A stretch of DNA of 64,000 nucleotides from Candidatus Methylomirabilis sp. (GTDB lineage: Bacteria > Methylomirabilota > Methylomirabilia > Methylomirabilales > Methylomirabilaceae), in assembly GCF_028716865.1 (NCBI RefSeq), contig NZ_JAQUOY010000004.1, positions 62,001 to 126,000 of the forward strand. The letters run 5' to 3'. The notes under the pieces were generated by a model. It was not told the origin of the DNA. It did not search any database and saw only the letters and a list, made by a program, of their open reading frames with translations. Below are positions 27,812 through 37,588 of this stretch, piece after piece (the stretch's first letter is position 1; every line of letters starts with the position of its first letter). The position numbers and the translations under genes are program-made.

Positions 27812-29668
27812 ATGTGTGGAATTTTGGGTGCAGTTCCTGCGGTTGAGCCGGAAAGGTTTCGAAGCGTCCTAGGACGCTTGTCGCATCGAGGGCCGGATGG
27901 TGAAGGCGTCTGGCAGGACCGTGAGCATGCTATTCTCGGCCATCGTCGGCTTGCTATTCTGGATGTTTCAGAGAGTGCATCTCAGCCGATGCAGTACCTT
28001 GGCCGTTACAACATTGTTTTTAACGGTGAGATCTATAACTTTCTAGAGATTCGCCGAGATCTCGAAGGGCTCGGCCATCAATTTAAGAGCTCTTCGGACA
28101 CCGAGGTGCTGGTAGCGGCTTTCGCACAATGGGGTCCACATTGTTTAAACCGCCTCAACGGTATGTGGGCATTTGCAATTTGGGATAGCGACGAAAGGCG
28201 GTTATTTCTCTCTCGCGATCGCATGGGGGAAAAGCCACTGTTTTATTCACATATTGGACACTACTTCACGTTCGCCTCCGAGCAAAAGGCATTGCTTCCC
28301 TATCTTGAGCATGTACGCCCATCGGCCCGGTTTCACGAAATGTCGGACAGCTCGTATGCGTACGAAGCTACTCAGGATTGCCTGTTCGAAAACATCCGCA
28401 GGTTTCCGGCAGCACACTATGGGTGGTTGACGGATGGACGTCTCGAGACGAGCCGCTACTGGGTACCTCTTCATCGTAGTGTCGACGTTCCAGCGAAGTA
28501 TCCAAACCAAGTCGATTGCTTGAGGGAACTGTTGCTTGATGCATGTCGAATCCGCATGCGGGCTGATGTACCCATCGGGACAGGATTGAGTGGCGGCATT
28601 GACTCGAGTGCCGTAGCTGCGTGCATAGCCGAGATCGGGCGCCGAGGCGCTGAGCGCCTGCCTGCCGATTGGCAGAACGCATTTGTCGCCGGCTTTCCGG
28701 GGACCGTCATGGACGAAAGCGCCTATGCGGAACACGTTGCTCATCACCTCGGCATCAGCGTGTTCAAGCTGGACATCCAGCCTGACCGTTACATAGATCG
28801 AATCGAGGACTGGGCCTACCTGCTCGAAGAAGTTCACGAGGTTAACCCCCTCCCGCACATCCTGCTGTACCGGGCGATGCGTGAGCAAGGCGTTGTCGTT
28901 AGCCTAGACGGCCACGGGGGTGATGAGTTGTTCTGCGGGTACGAGTCGTCGATTCTTCACGCGTTACCCGATGCCGCGCCGAATCTGCCGGCGCTGCGGA
29001 TGGTTCTGGACACGTACCGGAATTGCCATCCGAGAAACAAACATTTTCGGGGCATGAGCCTGCCCGAGATCCTGGCCTATCTTGCGCGGTCGAGAGTCCG
29101 ACGGATGCGTGACGAACGGCACGGGACTCTCGTAGACTTCTCAGGCAAGCGCCTCGGCAGTCTCAACTCGCACCTCTTTGAACTCGTCTTTCGCACAGTT
29201 CTTCCCACCCTGCTGCGCAACTATGATCGCTACTCGATGATCAGCGGCGTTGAGATCCGAATCCCGCTGCTCGACCATCGCATCGTCGATTTCGCCTTTG
29301 CGATTCCATGGCAATCCAAGATCAGGAATGGATTCACTAAAGCGATCTTGCGGGATGCTGTAACTCCTTGGTTACCAGAAAGCATCGTGACGCGAAAGGA
29401 CAAAATCGGTTTTGCGCCACCGATTCGCGACTGGATGCGAGGGCCGCTCCGCGAATACCTCCTCGACGAAATCGCGTCACACTCATTTACGACTGCGGAG
29501 CTGATCAAGCCCCGCCAGCTCAGTGCAACTATACGGCAGCTCGTTTTCGGGAGTCGTCCGGTGAGGCTCTACACGGCGGAACAGACATGGAAGCAGTTCG
29601 GCATCTATTTGTGGGAAAAGGCCTTTATTCAAAACAGCAAACGCCGGTTCGGATGGTCTCTCGGATGA
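27812..29668 (+). CDS. asnB: Asparagine synthase (glutamine-hydrolysing)-like amidotransferase
   Basis: 618 residues: Cys2 N-terminal nucleophile (MCGILGAV), glutaminase motifs LSHRGPDGEG and NGEIYNF, and a synthetase domain with the PP-loop GLSGGIDSSAVAA (near residues 260 to 272) and LDGHGGDELFCGY. Full length for AsnB. In polysaccharide loci such enzymes often amidate uronic acids or other sugar carboxylates rather than making asparagine (known for WbpS-type proteins); the nucleotide-sugar dehydrogenase at 30.9 kb could supply such a carboxylate. Which role applies here is open. Confidence 0.86.
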   Translation: MCGILGAVPAVEPERFRSVLGRLSHRGPDGEGVWQDREHAILGHRRLAILDVSESASQPMQYLGRYNIVFNGEIYNFLEIRRDLEGLGHQFKSSSDTEVLVAAFAQWGPHCLNRLNGMWAFAIWDSDERRLFLSRDRMGEKPLFYSHIGHYFTFASEQKALLPYLEHVRPSARFHEMSDSSYAYEATQDCLFENIRRFPAAHYGWLTDGRLETSRYWVPLHRSVDVPAKYPNQVDCLRELLLDACRIRMRADVPIGTGLSGGIDSSAVAACIAEIGRRGAERLPADWQNAFVAGFPGTVMDESAYAEHVAHHLGISVFKLDIQPDRYIDRIEDWAYLLEEVHEVNPLPHILLYRAMREQGVVVSLDGHGGDELFCGYESSILHALPDAAPNLPALRMVLDTYRNCHPRNKHFRGMSLPEILAYLARSRVRRMRDERHGTLVDFSGKRLGSLNSHLFELVFRTVLPTLLRNYDRYSMISGVEIRIPLLDHRIVDFAFAIPWQSKIRNGFTKAILRDAVTPWLPESIVTRKDKIGFAPPIRDWMRGPLREYLLDEIASHSFTTAELIKPRQLSATIRQLVFGSRPVRLYTAEQTWKQFGIYLWEKAFIQNSKRRFGWSLG

Positions 29669-29675
29669 TTTCTCG

Positions 29676-30947
29676 ATGACGGTGGCAACGCTCGGAGCGC
29701 GTCCCAAGATCCTTTTTTTCGCGCCAATACTTGAGTATCCACCGGCCGGTGGTCCACAGATCAGCGTTGTCAACGCTGTAAAGGTGCTCCATCAGATCTC
29801 TGAATTACATATTGTGACCACTGTGCCGATCGATCGCGCAGAGGCCGAGGAGACCGCGCGCTTCTTCAAGGCACACAGCCATGCGCTGGTGCAAGCACCC
29901 ACCAGCAAGCTTTCCGTGAAGGGGAAGATCCTTGGGCGTCTTCTGCGGCTGTTCAGGCGGCTGGCGGCGCCGATCCTCGCCAAGAGTGATGGCCGCTACG
30001 TCGTCCAGTACGCCAATGCGTACGGTATAGACATCTTTTGGGTCGATCGCGTTCTCGAGTACGCCTTCGCTGTTTTCGCAGAGCTGCGACGTTTGCGGCC
30101 AGCCGCCATGATCGTCGGGGACACCTGCTCCGTCTATTCGCGCTTCGTTCTGCGTGAACTGCCGCTGGTATCAAATCCGTTGCGCCGTCTGAAGATCAAG
30201 ATCAGGGGGCGGAAAAAGCTGCGAGAAGAGCACATATTGACCGCCTTGGCCGACGTCGTAACTGCGGTGTCGGAACTGGATGCGCAGTACTTCCGATCCA
30301 TCGCGCCAAACCCCGATCGCGTCAAGTTGTTCTCGAACGTCATTGACCTGCGCGACTACGCGGCCGATGAACAACAAGTTGTACATCCCGATCGGCTGTC
30401 ATTACTCTTGCTCGGCTCCTTTGGTCATCAGAACAGTCCGATGGATCGGGCTGCGAAATGGATGGCCAAAGAGGTTATGCCGCTGGTGCTGCGTGAAGTG
30501 CCATCCGCTCACCTTTATATCATCGGACGGAATGCCGATAAGACGCAGGCGAACTTACGCAGCGACGCGATAACGGTGGTCGGGCAGATTCCGTCGGTGG
30601 TTCCCTTTCTCCGTCAGGCGGCAGCGACCCTCGTTCCGCTAAGATTTGAGTCCGGAACGCGATTTAAGATTCTCGAGTCCGGTGCTGCATCCGTACCTTG
30701 CATATCTACGGCCCTCGGTGCGGAGGGTATCGGCGTCACGGATAAAGTGAATATAATTATCGCCGACACTGCCGAGGAGTTTGCCGCCGCGATAGTGAGA
30801 GTATTGCGAGATCCCGCGTATGCGCGGCTCCTGGGGCGTCGACTGCACGACCTGGTGGCGGAGCGATACAGTCTCGACACGCAAAAGCGTGAGGGGCAGT
30901 CAATCATTCATTTCTTAAAGGAGTGTAGTCTTGTCCGGACCTCATAG
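29676..30947 (+). CDS. GT4 family glycosyltransferase
   Basis: 423 residues, GT-B fold: PKILFFAPILEYPPAGGPQ at the N terminus, MIVGDTCSVYSRFVL, VVTAVSELDAQYF, LLLLGSFGHQNSPMDR, LYIIGRNADK, and the donor-site region LVPLRFESGTRFKILESGA with GAEGIGV. It begins 8 bp after the amidotransferase gene and overlaps the dehydrogenase gene, giving a tight operon. A truncated relative lies at 27632-27796. Confidence 0.85.
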   Translation: MTVATLGARPKILFFAPILEYPPAGGPQISVVNAVKVLHQISELHIVTTVPIDRAEAEETARFFKAHSHALVQAPTSKLSVKGKILGRLLRLFRRLAAPILAKSDGRYVVQYANAYGIDIFWVDRVLEYAFAVFAELRRLRPAAMIVGDTCSVYSRFVLRELPLVSNPLRRLKIKIRGRKKLREEHILTALADVVTAVSELDAQYFRSIAPNPDRVKLFSNVIDLRDYAADEQQVVHPDRLSLLLLGSFGHQNSPMDRAAKWMAKEVMPLVLREVPSAHLYIIGRNADKTQANLRSDAITVVGQIPSVVPFLRQAAATLVPLRFESGTRFKILESGAASVPCISTALGAEGIGVTDKVNIIIADTAEEFAAAIVRVLRDPAYARLLGRRLHDLVAERYSLDTQKREGQSIIHFLKECSLVRTS

Positions 30948-32256
30948 CGGTACCGTCAACGTCGTTGGACTCGGGTACGTCGGGTGCGTCAGTGTCGCGT
31001 GTCTCGCGCAAGCGGGGCATCGGGTCATCGGCGTTGATGTCGATGCGTCAAAGGTCGCATTGATCCAGAGCGGCATCCCCACCATCGTGGAGCCGAGTTT
31101 GGACGAGTTGATGATGGAGGCGCATTCTCGCGGGACACTCAGTGCAACGAGCGACCTGGAGTGGGCTGTCACGCAATCCGATGTCTCAGTCGTCACGGTC
31201 GGGACGCCGAGCAGACTGAATGGTGATCTCGATCTGACGCACATCTACTCAGTTGCAGAGAAAATCGGGCACGGTCTTCAGAAGTCTCAACGCTATCATG
31301 CCATAGCGATCCGCTCTACTATCAAGCCCGGAACCTGCGCCACCGTTATCGAAATCGTCGAACGCTCTTCGGGCAAGCGGCATGGCAGTGATTTCTCCGT
31401 CGTGGCGAATCCCGAGTTTCTGCGCGAAGGGAGTGCGATCAACGACTACCTCAATCCGCCCTACGTCCTCCTTGGTGCTGATGACGCGCGCGGCGCAGAG
31501 GCGGTCGCGTCGATCTACGCCGGCGTAAACGCGAAGACGATGTGCGTCGGTATTACAACGGCCGAGATCATCAAGTATGTGAACAATTCCTGGCACGCGC
31601 TCAAAGTGACGTTTGCAAATGAAGTAGGCTCGATTTGTAAAGCGTTGAGCATCGATTCGCAGGAAGTTATGGATATCTTCGTCCGTGACCAGGTTCTCAA
31701 CATCTCGCCGAACTACCTCCGCCCCGGGTTTGCCTTCGGGGGCTCATGCCTTCCGAAGGACCTCGCCGCCCTTGCGGCCCTCGCGCGGAGTACCGGCACT
31801 GACGCGCCGATCCTTCAGAGCATCGCGGTGAGCAATGACTATCACATCCAACGCGCGATCGATCTGATCAAGAAGCAGAGCCAGAAGCGGGTCGGCTTCC
31901 TCGGCCTAAGCTTCAAGGCAGGCACGGACGATGTGCGGAACAGCCCAGCCTTGAAGATCGCCGCGGCATTGCTTCGTGATGGCTATGACATCCGGATATT
32001 CGACGAGGCGGTGCATTTCTCGCTGTCGAGCGGTCGAAGCACGGCGTCATTGCGGGCAAGCCTTGGGCATGTCGCAGAACTTCTCGTCGCGACACCCGAG
32101 GAGCTTTTGGCGCATGCAGAGTTCGTGGTGGTTGCGAAGAAGGACCAATCCTTCGAACAGATTCTACTCGGTCTGAATGGCCGACCGCTGATTGACCTGG
32201 TCTGCATGGCTAACATGGTCAGGAGTCAAGACAGCTACGTCGGTCTCGCATGGTAG
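30931..32256 (+). CDS. UDP-glucose/GDP-mannose 6-dehydrogenase family protein
   Basis: 441 residues: NAD-binding VVGLGYVGCVSVACLA, TVGTPS, IRSTIKPGTC, NPEFLREGSAI, central EIIKYVNNSWHALKVTFANE and the catalytic Cys in FAFGGSCLPKDL (near residue 273), then GLSFKAGTDDVRNSP. The motifs resemble AlgD-type GDP-mannose dehydrogenases more than UDP-glucose ones, but substrate choice is inferred. It oxidises C6 of a nucleotide sugar to a uronate. TTG 30931 has AAGGAG 7 bases upstream and overlaps the previous gene by 17 bp. Confidence 0.87.
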   Translation: MSGPHSGTVNVVGLGYVGCVSVACLAQAGHRVIGVDVDASKVALIQSGIPTIVEPSLDELMMEAHSRGTLSATSDLEWAVTQSDVSVVTVGTPSRLNGDLDLTHIYSVAEKIGHGLQKSQRYHAIAIRSTIKPGTCATVIEIVERSSGKRHGSDFSVVANPEFLREGSAINDYLNPPYVLLGADDARGAEAVASIYAGVNAKTMCVGITTAEIIKYVNNSWHALKVTFANEVGSICKALSIDSQEVMDIFVRDQVLNISPNYLRPGFAFGGSCLPKDLAALAALARSTGTDAPILQSIAVSNDYHIQRAIDLIKKQSQKRVGFLGLSFKAGTDDVRNSPALKIAAALLRDGYDIRIFDEAVHFSLSSGRSTASLRASLGHVAELLVATPEELLAHAEFVVVAKKDQSFEQILLGLNGRPLIDLVCMANMVRSQDSYVGLAW

Positions 32257-32344
32257 CCGCGAATACTGGCTTGAAAACTGGGCCTTCGTTTTCCTGAGTG
32301 GTCCCAAGGTCGGCGCTTTCGCCGACGTAGCGGCCTCATTGAAG

Positions 32345-33526
32345 ATGTCGACACGTTATATCATGACAAATTTTGCCTACGGGTTCGGTCCGTTCTTGAG
32401 GACGACAGAGCTTGCTCTGGCGACGTGCGACATTCTCTCCAAAGGCACCGGCGAGACCTTCGGCGTCATCGTTCCATGGGTGTACGGAGAGTCTCAAAAA
32501 CAAATTCTTCTCGAAGAATTCGGCGATGTCTTGAAAGAGCACCCCGGAGCCATTGTGCTCGATAAGCGGGTCGGCGCCGAGCTCGAACTCATTTTTTATG
32601 GAGAGAAAGGCTACGCGGAATCGCTCAAGTACTATCACAACTATCATGAGCGAGTCACCGACGATATCAACAACTATATTGCGAAGGGCATTATCACTGA
32701 AACATTTGACGGTGAACCGATTTCCATCGAGCGTAGCGCCATCTCGCTTTGCATAAGTCGCGCGCCGCGCGTCTACTTCGACATCGAACCGTCGTACTAT
32801 ACGAGCTTTGGGTACGTTTCCGAGATCCTCGAGCGAAGCCTGGAGATCCCTGAGATTGCCCCCGAAAGAGAATTGTGCAACGCTCTTATACCGCTTTCGA
32901 TAGACGTTGAAAAGCGCCACCGGCTTCATTTCATAGCCGATCCCGCGACATTCAGTTACCTTGGCGAGCGTCCACCCCGCTATGGGAGTGAAGTTCTAAC
33001 TCCTCCGAATGCCTTTCCGCCGAAAGAGGCGGATTGCTCCGGGATCGAGCTGGGAATCTTCGTGAGCATCACCGGTATTCCCGGGTTGCAACGGCTCTTT
33101 CAAGAGGCCCACCAGTTGGGATTCCGGTTCTACTCAAATAAGCCGCAATTCATACCAGGCGCCGTACGTGCGCTTCCTCGTACTTTGAGGTGTAAGAACA
33201 TCTCCCTGCATTTTGCCCGCGCCGGGTGGGGCTCCATCTGGTACTCGCAGTTCACCGGAGTCCCGCTAGTTGTCCCGAAGCATGACCCGCACGACGATCC
33301 GGAGATTTACTTCAACAATATCTGTATTGAGCAGCTAGGAATCGGGAAGGTGTATGCTGGGCAGCCATTGGCTGATCTTCTCGCCTTCAGTGATACGTAT
33401 AAAGCCGCAGCAGATCGACAAAATCGGCGTATTGAGACGACATATGGTACAATAAATGGTATTGCGTATACTGCAGAAAGAATAGCGATGGATTATCTTG
33501 GCAGTCTTTTCCGTCCGTCGCACTAA
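32345..33526 (+). CDS. Unrecognised protein, possibly a GT-B glycosyltransferase
   Basis: About 393 residues from ATG 32345; the frame is open upstream to 32192, but that part overlaps the dehydrogenase and looks non-coding. I recognise no family with certainty. The C-terminal third resembles the donor domain of GT-B enzymes or MGT-type transferases: LHFARAGWGSIWYSQFTGVP, LVVPKHDPHDDPEIYFNN, GIGKVYAG. The N-terminal part (YIMTNFAYGFGPFLRTTELA, ETFGVIVPWVYGESQKQ) also fits a first Rossmann domain. It lies between sugar-dehydrogenase and NeuB-type genes. Confidence 0.6.
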   Translation: MSTRYIMTNFAYGFGPFLRTTELALATCDILSKGTGETFGVIVPWVYGESQKQILLEEFGDVLKEHPGAIVLDKRVGAELELIFYGEKGYAESLKYYHNYHERVTDDINNYIAKGIITETFDGEPISIERSAISLCISRAPRVYFDIEPSYYTSFGYVSEILERSLEIPEIAPERELCNALIPLSIDVEKRHRLHFIADPATFSYLGERPPRYGSEVLTPPNAFPPKEADCSGIELGIFVSITGIPGLQRLFQEAHQLGFRFYSNKPQFIPGAVRALPRTLRCKNISLHFARAGWGSIWYSQFTGVPLVVPKHDPHDDPEIYFNNICIEQLGIGKVYAGQPLADLLAFSDTYKAAADRQNRRIETTYGTINGIAYTAERIAMDYLGSLFRPSH

Positions 33527-33569
33527 AGGTGGTCAATAGCCTATTCGCTTAGATCAACAACAAAACGCT

Positions 33570-34541
33570 ATGACAAAATTGATCGTTGAGCTGTGTCAAA
33601 ATCATCAAGGTAACCTCCAGATGTTCGAGAGATTGATAGAGTCTGCGGCAGCGAGTGGCGCGGACTATATCAAGATGCAGTCGATCTTCTCTGATGACCT
33701 AACAAAGCGCGAGCGCTTTGAAGAAGGCGAAACGGCACCTGACGGCATGACCAAGACGATCAAGCGTCCGTATAGCGCCGAAAAGGCCAGGCTCTCGAAG
33801 CTTGACCTGACAATGGACGACCATGTGTGGTTCATCGACAAGTGCAAGGAGGTCGGCGCTATTCCGTTGACGACCATCTTTGCGCGGCACAGAATCGCGG
33901 TGGTGGGTGCCTTGCCTTGGCCGGAGCGCGTGGTGAAAGTGGCGAGTTACGATTGCGCAAGCTGGCCGATGCTACGGGAGCTCGCCGGATATTTCGACCG
34001 CTTCCTTATTTCAACCGGCGCCATGCACGATGACGAAATACGTACGACCGCCGCGCTGATGAAGGAACTCGGTAAAGAGTTTAGTTTTCTTCACTGCGTA
34101 ACAAGTTACCCCAACACGCTCGACATGTGTCATCTGGCGCGCATGAGCTGGCTTCGCACATTCACGCCGGAGGTCGGCTGGTCCGACCACACGCTCGTGG
34201 AGCGCGACGGAGTGACGGCAGCAAAGGTCGCCATCATGCTGGGCGCAGATGTTGTCGAGCGTCACATCACGGTCAGTGCCAAAGACGATACAAAGGATGG
34301 GCCGGTTTCGATAACACCGGCTCAATTGAAGGATCTCGATGAGTTTCGAAGACTTCCAAGGGAAATACAGAAGGAGACTATCGAGCGGGAGACCCCAAAT
34401 TGGCGATCGCTCCTCGGTGAGGCCCAGCGCCCGTTGGGCCAGGTCGAACTTCTCAACCGGGATTACTACCGAGGACGCTTCGCGAGTCCCGACGGAAAAG
34501 GAGGCTGGATATACAACTGGGAGGATAGGAGCCTTCCATAG
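33570..34541 (+). CDS. NeuB-family ulosonic acid synthase, second copy (no SAF domain)
   Basis: 323 residues: LIVELCQNHQGN (cf. AEIGxNHxG), GADYIKMQSI, PLTTIFARHR, VKVASYDCASWPML, LISTGAMHDDEI, LHCVTSYPN, GWSDHTLVERDGVTAAK and VVERHITVSAKDD. It is diverged from the first copy (18.4 kb) and has its own C-terminal tail (LLNRDYYRGRFASPDGKGGW) instead of a SAF domain. It pairs with the cytidylyltransferase 23 bp downstream and a cupin gene, forming a second, compact ulosonic-acid unit. Confidence 0.82.
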   Translation: MTKLIVELCQNHQGNLQMFERLIESAAASGADYIKMQSIFSDDLTKRERFEEGETAPDGMTKTIKRPYSAEKARLSKLDLTMDDHVWFIDKCKEVGAIPLTTIFARHRIAVVGALPWPERVVKVASYDCASWPMLRELAGYFDRFLISTGAMHDDEIRTTAALMKELGKEFSFLHCVTSYPNTLDMCHLARMSWLRTFTPEVGWSDHTLVERDGVTAAKVAIMLGADVVERHITVSAKDDTKDGPVSITPAQLKDLDEFRRLPREIQKETIERETPNWRSLLGEAQRPLGQVELLNRDYYRGRFASPDGKGGWIYNWEDRSLP

Positions 34542-34564
34542 GATGGGAGACCTCTATATAATGC

Positions 34565-35350
34565 ATGGTGAAAGGTGCCGCTTCCAAAGAACCAGCCACG
34601 CTCCTTCATGACGGAACAGCCTTCCGTATAGTCGGCATTATCCCGGCTCGGGGAGGTTCGAAGGAAGTTCCCCGGAAGAACATAAAGCTTCTTGCTGGAC
34701 AGCCCTTACTTACCTATATGCTGAGTAGCGCCTTAGGCTCTCGATATCTTACACGCGTAGTCGTCTCGTCCGACGACGATGAGATCTTGCGGGTTGCGGC
34801 AGAATATGGAGGCGAGGATGTTTGCCTCAAGCGTCCGAGAGAGCTTGCCGAGGACGACTCGCCGGACGTTCCGATGCTTCAGCACGCAGTGCGCGAGATA
34901 GAACAAAGAGACGGGGTCACGTTCGATTACGTCGTCCAGCTTCACGCCACGACGCCGTTCATGACATCCGCAGATATCGACGGCGCCATGAAGACGCTTC
35001 TCGACGACCCGGAGGCCGATTCTGGCGTAAGCGTTTTTCAAGTGAATAGCTACCACCCCATCAAATTAAAGAAGATCGTCGGCAACCGGCTCGAGCAGTA
35101 CGTAGAACAGTGTGAGGAAAAGACAACATCTCGGCGACAGGACTTTCTTCCTGTCTACAAGAGGAATGGCGGTCTGTATGCCTCCAAGCGCTCGGTGGTG
35201 ATGACCCTCGGAAGGGTGTGGGGGGACCGGGTCTTGCCATATGTGATGCCCGACCATCGGTCACTCGAGATAGATTCCCCAACCGACTTCTTGCTTGCCG
35301 ATCTCTTGATGCGGCATATTAAGGCGAACGGCGACCCTGGAGCGTTGTGA
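34565..35350 (+). CDS. CMP-ulosonic acid cytidylyltransferase, second copy
   Basis: 261 residues with VGIIPARGGSKEVPRKNI, TRVVVSSDDDEILRVA, VQLHATTPFMTSADID and the C-terminal SLEIDSPTDFLLADLLM metal site: the NeuA family. The N-terminal ~20 residues precede the conserved core and may not be translated if a later start is used. GTG/ATG of the cupin gene overlaps its stop. Together with the second NeuB-type gene it would give a CMP-activated acid distinct from that of the 17-24 kb module. Confidence 0.84.
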   Translation: MVKGAASKEPATLLHDGTAFRIVGIIPARGGSKEVPRKNIKLLAGQPLLTYMLSSALGSRYLTRVVVSSDDDEILRVAAEYGGEDVCLKRPRELAEDDSPDVPMLQHAVREIEQRDGVTFDYVVQLHATTPFMTSADIDGAMKTLLDDPEADSGVSVFQVNSYHPIKLKKIVGNRLEQYVEQCEEKTTSRRQDFLPVYKRNGGLYASKRSVVMTLGRVWGDRVLPYVMPDHRSLEIDSPTDFLLADLLMRHIKANGDPGAL

Positions 35351-35778
35351 GTATGATCGAGCGCATCTGTCACGAGTCACAAGAGCTTGCGCTCATCATT
35401 CGACGTTCCTTTCACAAGGAGGGGATTGAGTTCTTCACGCCCGGCACGTACTCCCAGCAGATTGGCTACATGAATCGGCCGGCCGGGTACGTCATCGCAC
35501 CGCACGTACACAATCCGGTTCAACGCGAGGTGTACTACACCAACGAAGTGTTGTTCATCAAAAGCGGCCGCGTGCGTGTGGACTTCTATTCCGAGGGGCA
35601 GACCTACTTCGAAAGCACTGTGTTGGAAGCTGGCGACGTGATCCTGCTGACCTACGGCGGGCACGGTTTCGAGATGTTGGAGCCGACGGAAATCATCGAA
35701 GTGAAGCAGGGACCTTACGCTGGCGACCGTGACAAGACGCGATTCGAGCCCTCCGAGCGAATACAGATCGCCACCTAG
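35347..35778 (+). CDS. Cupin-fold protein
   Basis: 143 residues with a single double-stranded beta-helix: VIAPHVHNPVQREVYYTNEV (first cupin motif, metal-type His and Glu), FIKSGRVRVDFYSE, LEAGDVILLTYGGHGFEML (second motif, His). Small cupins like this act as sugar epimerases, isomerases or binding proteins. It overlaps the neuA-type gene (GTG at 35347, ATG at 35353), and thus probably acts in the same ulosonic pathway; the reaction is unknown. Confidence 0.72.
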   Translation: MSMIERICHESQELALIIRRSFHKEGIEFFTPGTYSQQIGYMNRPAGYVIAPHVHNPVQREVYYTNEVLFIKSGRVRVDFYSEGQTYFESTVLEAGDVILLTYGGHGFEMLEPTEIIEVKQGPYAGDRDKTRFEPSERIQIAT

Positions 35779-35812
35779 TAAAACGAGCAGCCCATCTTAT
35801 TCGGAGCGCCAA

Positions 35813-37588
35813 TTGACACACTATTTTTCTACTGTGCAGCAGACCGTAAAAGATTGCGTGCGGCGAGTCTGGCTGTTGCGGCTCGTTGCGTTTATTGTGC
35901 TCCGTCCGAGGAGGTTTTGGGACGAATTCATCGGCCCTTTGGTAGATTACTGGCGATTTCGCCGCTCCGTCGAGGGGTTCAGGAGGTTTCTTGCGCGAAC
36001 CCCAGATACGCAAATGGATTGCGACCGACCCGGACTATTGATCGTCGCTGGCCAGGCGATGAACGCGCATTGGTGTCAGCTCTGGTCCCTGCTCGGCGGA
36101 GCGTATCGACGCACCGGCCACCTCGTTTTTGTGCTCACATCGAAGAGCGAGCCAATTCGCAATCTGTATTTTCGCTTGTTCGGCATCAAGTGTATCTATC
36201 TGGAAGATCTGCAGATCCGATCGATTATCATACCTGAGTCCTTCACCAACGACGTCACTCGTCTCGAAACCTTTCAAGGTTTTAAGAACTTTTCCGTCGA
36301 AGGGGTGCCGTTCGGTCAGATCGCGATTTCTACATACAGCCGACTTCGCGCGACGGGTATCATCGATGTCTCGAATCCCAAGGTTCGCGCGGAGATTCGG
36401 GCATGGTTAATCTACCTCTATCAGACCATCGAGACTGCAAAGCGACTCTACGAAACGAAGAACATTCAGAAGCTGTTCTTCACCGAGGTGTTCATGGAAG
36501 AGTACGGTGCATGCTACTATGCGGCGCTTGCTCACAAACTGAACGTCGTTCGTTTTGCCGGCACCGTTCGCGACGACGCGGTTATCGTCCAGCACCTTAC
36601 TCACGAAAGCGATCGGACCCACCATGCTTCGATCAACCCGAAAAGTTGGGCGCGCATCTGTGAATATCCTGATTCTCTTGCAATGGATCGGGAGCTTCAG
36701 CAGAATTTTCTGGACCGTTACGGCGATCGCTGGGCATTGTCCAAGAGAAATCAGTCTAACGCTCGCATCATGCCGCCCGATGAAGCCAGAGCACTGCTTG
36801 GTGTTCCACACGATCGCAAGATCGCGGTGATCTTCAGCCACATCCTCTACGATACCCTCTTCTTTTTTGGTGAGGACTTGTTTCCGTGCTATGCCGACTG
36901 GTTCGTGGAGAGCGTCAAGGCGGCATGTATGAATTCCGATGTTCAATGGTTTGTGAAAGTACATCCATCCAATCTGTGGCGCGGTGAGCTTGAGTACTTT
37001 TTTAGCGGTAAGTATGAGGAAGTGCGACTGATCGAGAAGTATATCGGCAAACTTCCTGACCATGTGCAACTGGTTTACCCAGACACCCCGATCAGCCCGT
37101 ACACGTGGTTTCAGATTACCGATTATGGCATCACCGTGCGCGGCACGTCGGGTATCGAACTGGGGGCGTTGGGAAAGACGGTCGTCACTGCGGGTAGCGG
37201 GCGTTACGAGGAGATTGGGTTCAGCATCAATTCCCACAGCATCGATGAGTACCTGTCGGTGTTGGCACGACTTCCCGATGTGCCTACGCCCACAGCGGAG
37301 CAACGCCGCCTTGGCGCACGATTTGCCTACGGGACGTTTTGCATGAAACCGTTCACGCTCGATTTTCTTCGACCGGTCCCACGTGCCGGCAAGACCAGTA
37401 TCTTCAGCCCGGACGACCTAGTGTACCTCGGAAATTTCCCAAGCGAGCCTGAAGAGCTTCCGACGTCGATTAGCAGGTTTGTGCAGTGGAGTTTTGACCG
37501 CGATTCCATTGATCTCCTCAATGAGTGGCCGACGGAGACGTCTCGCTTGACGTCGTGGGCAGAAAAGGCCAAGGAGTTCTCGAATTAA
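35813..37588 (+). CDS. Capsule-type glycosyltransferase-like protein (KpsS/LipB-like)
   Basis: About 591 residues. TTG 35813 is chosen since GGAG (35803-35806) lies 6 bases upstream; the upstream open frame overlaps the cupin gene. Visible features are a Rossmann-like start (PGLLIVAGQAMNAHWCQLWS), WFVKVHPSNLWRGELEYF, LVYPDTPISPYTWFQITDYG and TVRGTSGIELGALGKTVVTA. The last two are the signature region of capsule polysaccharide export/synthesis proteins of the Capsule_synth family, which transfer Kdo-type residues in known cases. Next to NeuB/NeuA genes this makes it a good candidate ulosonic acid transferase (inference). Confidence 0.68.
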   Translation: MTHYFSTVQQTVKDCVRRVWLLRLVAFIVLRPRRFWDEFIGPLVDYWRFRRSVEGFRRFLARTPDTQMDCDRPGLLIVAGQAMNAHWCQLWSLLGGAYRRTGHLVFVLTSKSEPIRNLYFRLFGIKCIYLEDLQIRSIIIPESFTNDVTRLETFQGFKNFSVEGVPFGQIAISTYSRLRATGIIDVSNPKVRAEIRAWLIYLYQTIETAKRLYETKNIQKLFFTEVFMEEYGACYYAALAHKLNVVRFAGTVRDDAVIVQHLTHESDRTHHASINPKSWARICEYPDSLAMDRELQQNFLDRYGDRWALSKRNQSNARIMPPDEARALLGVPHDRKIAVIFSHILYDTLFFFGEDLFPCYADWFVESVKAACMNSDVQWFVKVHPSNLWRGELEYFFSGKYEEVRLIEKYIGKLPDHVQLVYPDTPISPYTWFQITDYGITVRGTSGIELGALGKTVVTAGSGRYEEIGFSINSHSIDEYLSVLARLPDVPTPTAEQRRLGARFAYGTFCMKPFTLDFLRPVPRAGKTSIFSPDDLVYLGNFPSEPEELPTSISRFVQWSFDRDSIDLLNEWPTETSRLTSWAEKAKEFSN

